Assembly: GCA_003453215.1 (NCBI GenBank)
Contig: DMMB01000062.1
Coordinates: 10,279-25,813 of the forward strand
Origin: Oscillospiraceae bacterium
GTDB lineage: Bacteria > Bacillota > Clostridia > Oscillospirales > Ruminococcaceae
DNA: 15,535 nt
Direction of reading: 5' to 3'
A program made the translations under genes and the position numbers. Shown piece by piece: positions 14,601 to 15,535 of the stretch. Each line of letters begins with the position of its first letter. The stretch's first letter is position 1. The notes under the pieces are model-generated. The model was not told where the DNA came from and searched no databases. It saw only the letters and a program-made list of their open reading frames with translations.

Positions 14601-15397
14601 CGGGTAAGGCCATCCACGACAATTTGGGGCAGAGGACGATTGCCGATGCAATAGAGGTAGATTCCGAAGGTTTGCTGCATATGGCCGATGGCCCGCTGCA
14701 GGTAATCATCGGCTTCCGCCTGGGTGGCGCCGGTAGCCTCTATGTAGATTTCGTAATCCCCGCACTGGTGGCGGGAAGTCAGTTTGAGATGGGGGCTTTG
14801 ATTGAGACGGGTGATTTCCTGCGGGACCGAGAACTGATCCAGCTCCAGCACCCGGACGGTGCCGTAACTGGCCGCAAGACCGGCCAATTTACCCAGCAGA
14901 GGGCGAACTTCCGAGGAATAGAGCGCGGAGAGTTCGCCGGGGAGGGCGGGCAGCGCCATTAACAGCTGCCGGCGGGCAGCGATGGCATAGCCCTGCACCA
15001 AACCCTGAGAATTGGGCAGCAGCGTGGCCCCGGAGGGGAAAGAAGCAAAATCGGCCAGCTGCTCGTAGCCCAGGGTAAGTCCCATGCGGGCGGCGCGGGC
15101 TTCCAGCTGCTTCTGCAGGGCGGCATCGGTGGCGACGGAGCGTTCCAGGCCGCCGCAGATGACCCGCAGTGCGGTGGAAACAGCAGCGGGTTCCGGGGAG
15201 AGCAGCAGGGCTACCGCTTCGCTTTGCCCCATGGCCTGCCGCAGGGCGGCAAACAGCTCGGTGGTTTCCGGGCGGCAGATAGCGTAGGAAAGTTCCGCCG
15301 AAAGGGAGGCGGTTTCCTTTTTGAGATACTGGTAGGCGGTATCGAAGGTGGGTTGGTACTGCGCTTCGCTGCCTACGGCAAGAATGGTGATCTTCAT
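11618..15397 (-). CDS. CinA-like / class B sortase fusion with long helical C-terminal region
   Basis: A single 1259-codon frame. Residues 1-170 align by eye with the CinA N-terminal MoCF domain (MKITILAVGSE start, FPSGATLLPNSQG, LPALPGELSALYSSEVRPLL), and about 262-396 with the CinA C-terminal PncC domain. Catalytic motifs are lost in both: TGGLGPT is SPEPAAV (67-73), and ESCTGG is EWGTDG (275-280). After a linker comes a basic stretch and one membrane helix (about 483-501), then a class B sortase (about 535-735) with GWVKIPDTKLDY, IYGHNM (His611), TLSTC (Cys708) and Arg723. Sortases join proteins to the cell wall by transpeptidation at a Cys. Residues 735-1259 are charged helical repeats with no sorting signal. 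The start ATG follows AGGAGGG with a long 13-nt spacer. Topology predicts CinA-like part inside, sortase outside. Domain calls for the sortase are firm, for the CinA part good; a fusion product is inferred from the open frame. Confidence 0.88.
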   Translation of the reverse strand: MKITILAVGSEAQYQPTFDTAYQYLKKETASLSAELSYAICRPETTELFAALRQAMGQSEAVALLLSPEPAAVSTALRVICGGLERSVATDAALQKQLEARAARMGLTLGYEQLADFASFPSGATLLPNSQGLVQGYAIAARRQLLMALPALPGELSALYSSEVRPLLGKLAGLAASYGTVRVLELDQFSVPQEITRLNQSPHLKLTSRHQCGDYEIYIEATGATQAEADDYLQRAIGHMQQTFGIYLYCIGNRPLPQIVVDGLTRHGLTVATAEWGTDGLLQQQLSSVLGANGCYRASYNDTHIGQELEIPKRFLQVPDENAALIAGLLAQQSRRAGHTALGLGVYCQVSSGQLHVALADKNRIWNRKLSVAEIRRADTPQVAVWQALNVLRLYTAQYPKQLPGGIEHAELEKRAGIGSLFARGAYAKTANTSGKESKPSMEKKTRTKRPAVTEVSAEDVKGTNLIQRIKMKTLTKNDKIRIIALGLCVLVFLASAIYIINNKMQSIKNKNLSDELASLYDPDGTTDISVDGYPKEYIHGFEALYQRNPDIAGWVKIPDTKLDYAVVQAEDNDKYHRADIDGKYNDWGIPYVDFRVDQSKPSYNTVIYGHNMGDGTMFGYLQAYKKLSYYQQHPLISYNSVYRKDMYKIFAVVVCKADDPDFDYHNFIDSDNDAAKNEYIEKIMERSIIKTTVDVKASDRLLTLSTCDYSFRDPDTNKLIARLVIFSRALRDGESEAVNVNAATLNPNPLMPKQWYEYIKKQQDKKAAEELEKEQKAYIELWLTEEEIAAASNMTTAELYEKAQERAAQAERCMTAEELAEGLTPKQIKERIEYRKKLFTMLLTQDETDSNTASKKLALCQERLDVLQQEVTVNGEKVPLFNDTKLFASKWSQLQSRYELLAKQKDWKTYLSVTDVQDLNISGDTLKNTLTANQQKAQKYLTADQISQYNNWNDLSAAIAKAEATRKALEAEGLKAGLTQAEMDKMNLSDLQKAVDKAKNKAEIDKTIEAIKVLNPNATGSNGAALTDMTLDDLKALLSALQQERATLEAAAKAAGMTSDEIKKYPSNPALQQVVNEKQKAQRDALIKEILAIEGHPSESELQNKTLDELKAIKAQLTEQAAQRATLISDIKTLAAELGESVDEATLKSMTYDQLVAKKQELQDKKTAKDQETQRQADLAAIRALDPAAADSVQNSDAASVTSKLNEVRSIRANLEATAAGLGINAADYPINAALEQAIKEKQAAQSSSSDTPAGGNS
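14072..14095 (-). promoter_or_regulatory. possible internal ribosome binding site and start (Met442) for a free sortase
   Basis: On the minus strand GGAAAGGA (complement of 14088-14095) lies 13 nt before an ATG at 14074 that opens a typical membrane-protein N-terminus (MEKKTRTKR). The spacing is long, but equal to that of the gene's first start. It would give an 818-residue protein without the CinA-like part. Confidence 0.35.
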
Positions 15398-15443
15398 GGG
15401 ACGGTGTTTTCCCTCCTATGGATAGACACAATAAGATAAATTT

Positions 15444-15474
15444 AGCATACCGCAGATTTTTTTCGCGGTTGCAA
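15444..15474 (-). promoter_or_regulatory. probable promoter of the CinA-sortase gene
   Basis: On the minus strand TTGCAA (complement of 15469-15474) is followed after 19 bp by TATGCT (complement of 15444-15449), within the 13-mer GCGGTATGCTAAA shared with the rpmE promoter region. The start site would be about 40 bp before the ATG. The last 60 bp of the window beyond it hold an A/T-rich palindrome (15510-15522) and no coding sequence. Confidence 0.5.
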
Positions 15475-15535
15475 ATAGAATACGAATAAGATGTGAATTT
15501 TGTCGGATGGAAAATATTTTTCGGCAGATGGGTGG

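Noticed and set aside
11540..14962. A 1140-codon plus-strand frame opposite the sortase gene
   Set aside because: It is an antisense shadow: no ribosome binding site, low-complexity Gly/Leu/Ile-rich translation, and the opposite strand encodes a recognisable sortase. It also runs through the minus-strand gene's domains without any domain of its own.

Overview
The window reads as the chromosome of a GC-rich, low-mobility Firmicute of the class Clostridia, most likely an Oscillospiraceae/Ruminococcaceae gut bacterium. The evidence is the dgt-dnaG-rpoD gene order, a Bce-type antimicrobial-peptide module, strong AGGAGG-type ribosome binding sites, Rho-independent terminators and a class B sortase. 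I saw no IS element, phage gene, tRNA, rRNA or CRISPR array. The species call is inference.

Layout. 140-4086 (+): an intramembrane-sensing histidine kinase, then a BceA-like ATPase and a BceB-like permease joined by an ATGA overlap. The ATPase promoter carries a textbook BceR-type operator. The partner response regulator is not in the window and probably lies just upstream. 4220-4423 (+): ribosomal protein L31 (zinc form) with its own promoter, leader hairpin and terminator. 4469-4825: about 350 bp without a gene, holding three separate foldable elements that I cannot assign to a known class. 4826-6519 (+): a YigZ/IMPACT protein and an aldo/keto reductase with a ferredoxin-like C-terminus, closed by a terminator. 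6752-11418 (+): dgt, dnaG, rpoD and an Rrf2-family regulator, a macromolecular synthesis operon with an unusual fourth member. 11435-11532: two back-to-back terminators that separate this operon from the convergent minus-strand gene.

11618-15397 (-) is the most unusual feature: one uninterrupted 1259-codon frame. It joins an N-terminal CinA-like region (both CinA catalytic motifs eroded), a basic linker and one transmembrane segment, a class B sortase with intact His/Cys/Arg, and about 520 residues of repeated alpha-helical sequence. If translated as one chain, the CinA-like part would be cytoplasmic and the sortase and stalk extracellular. A Shine-Dalgarno-like sequence before Met442 leaves open that a free sortase is also made.

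How the genes work together: the Bce genes should sense and counter cell-wall-active peptides; dgt, dnaG and rpoD couple dNTP control, replication priming and housekeeping transcription; the Rrf2 protein may add a redox or iron-sulfur input to that operon. All assignments are from reading motifs and layout; no database search was run.
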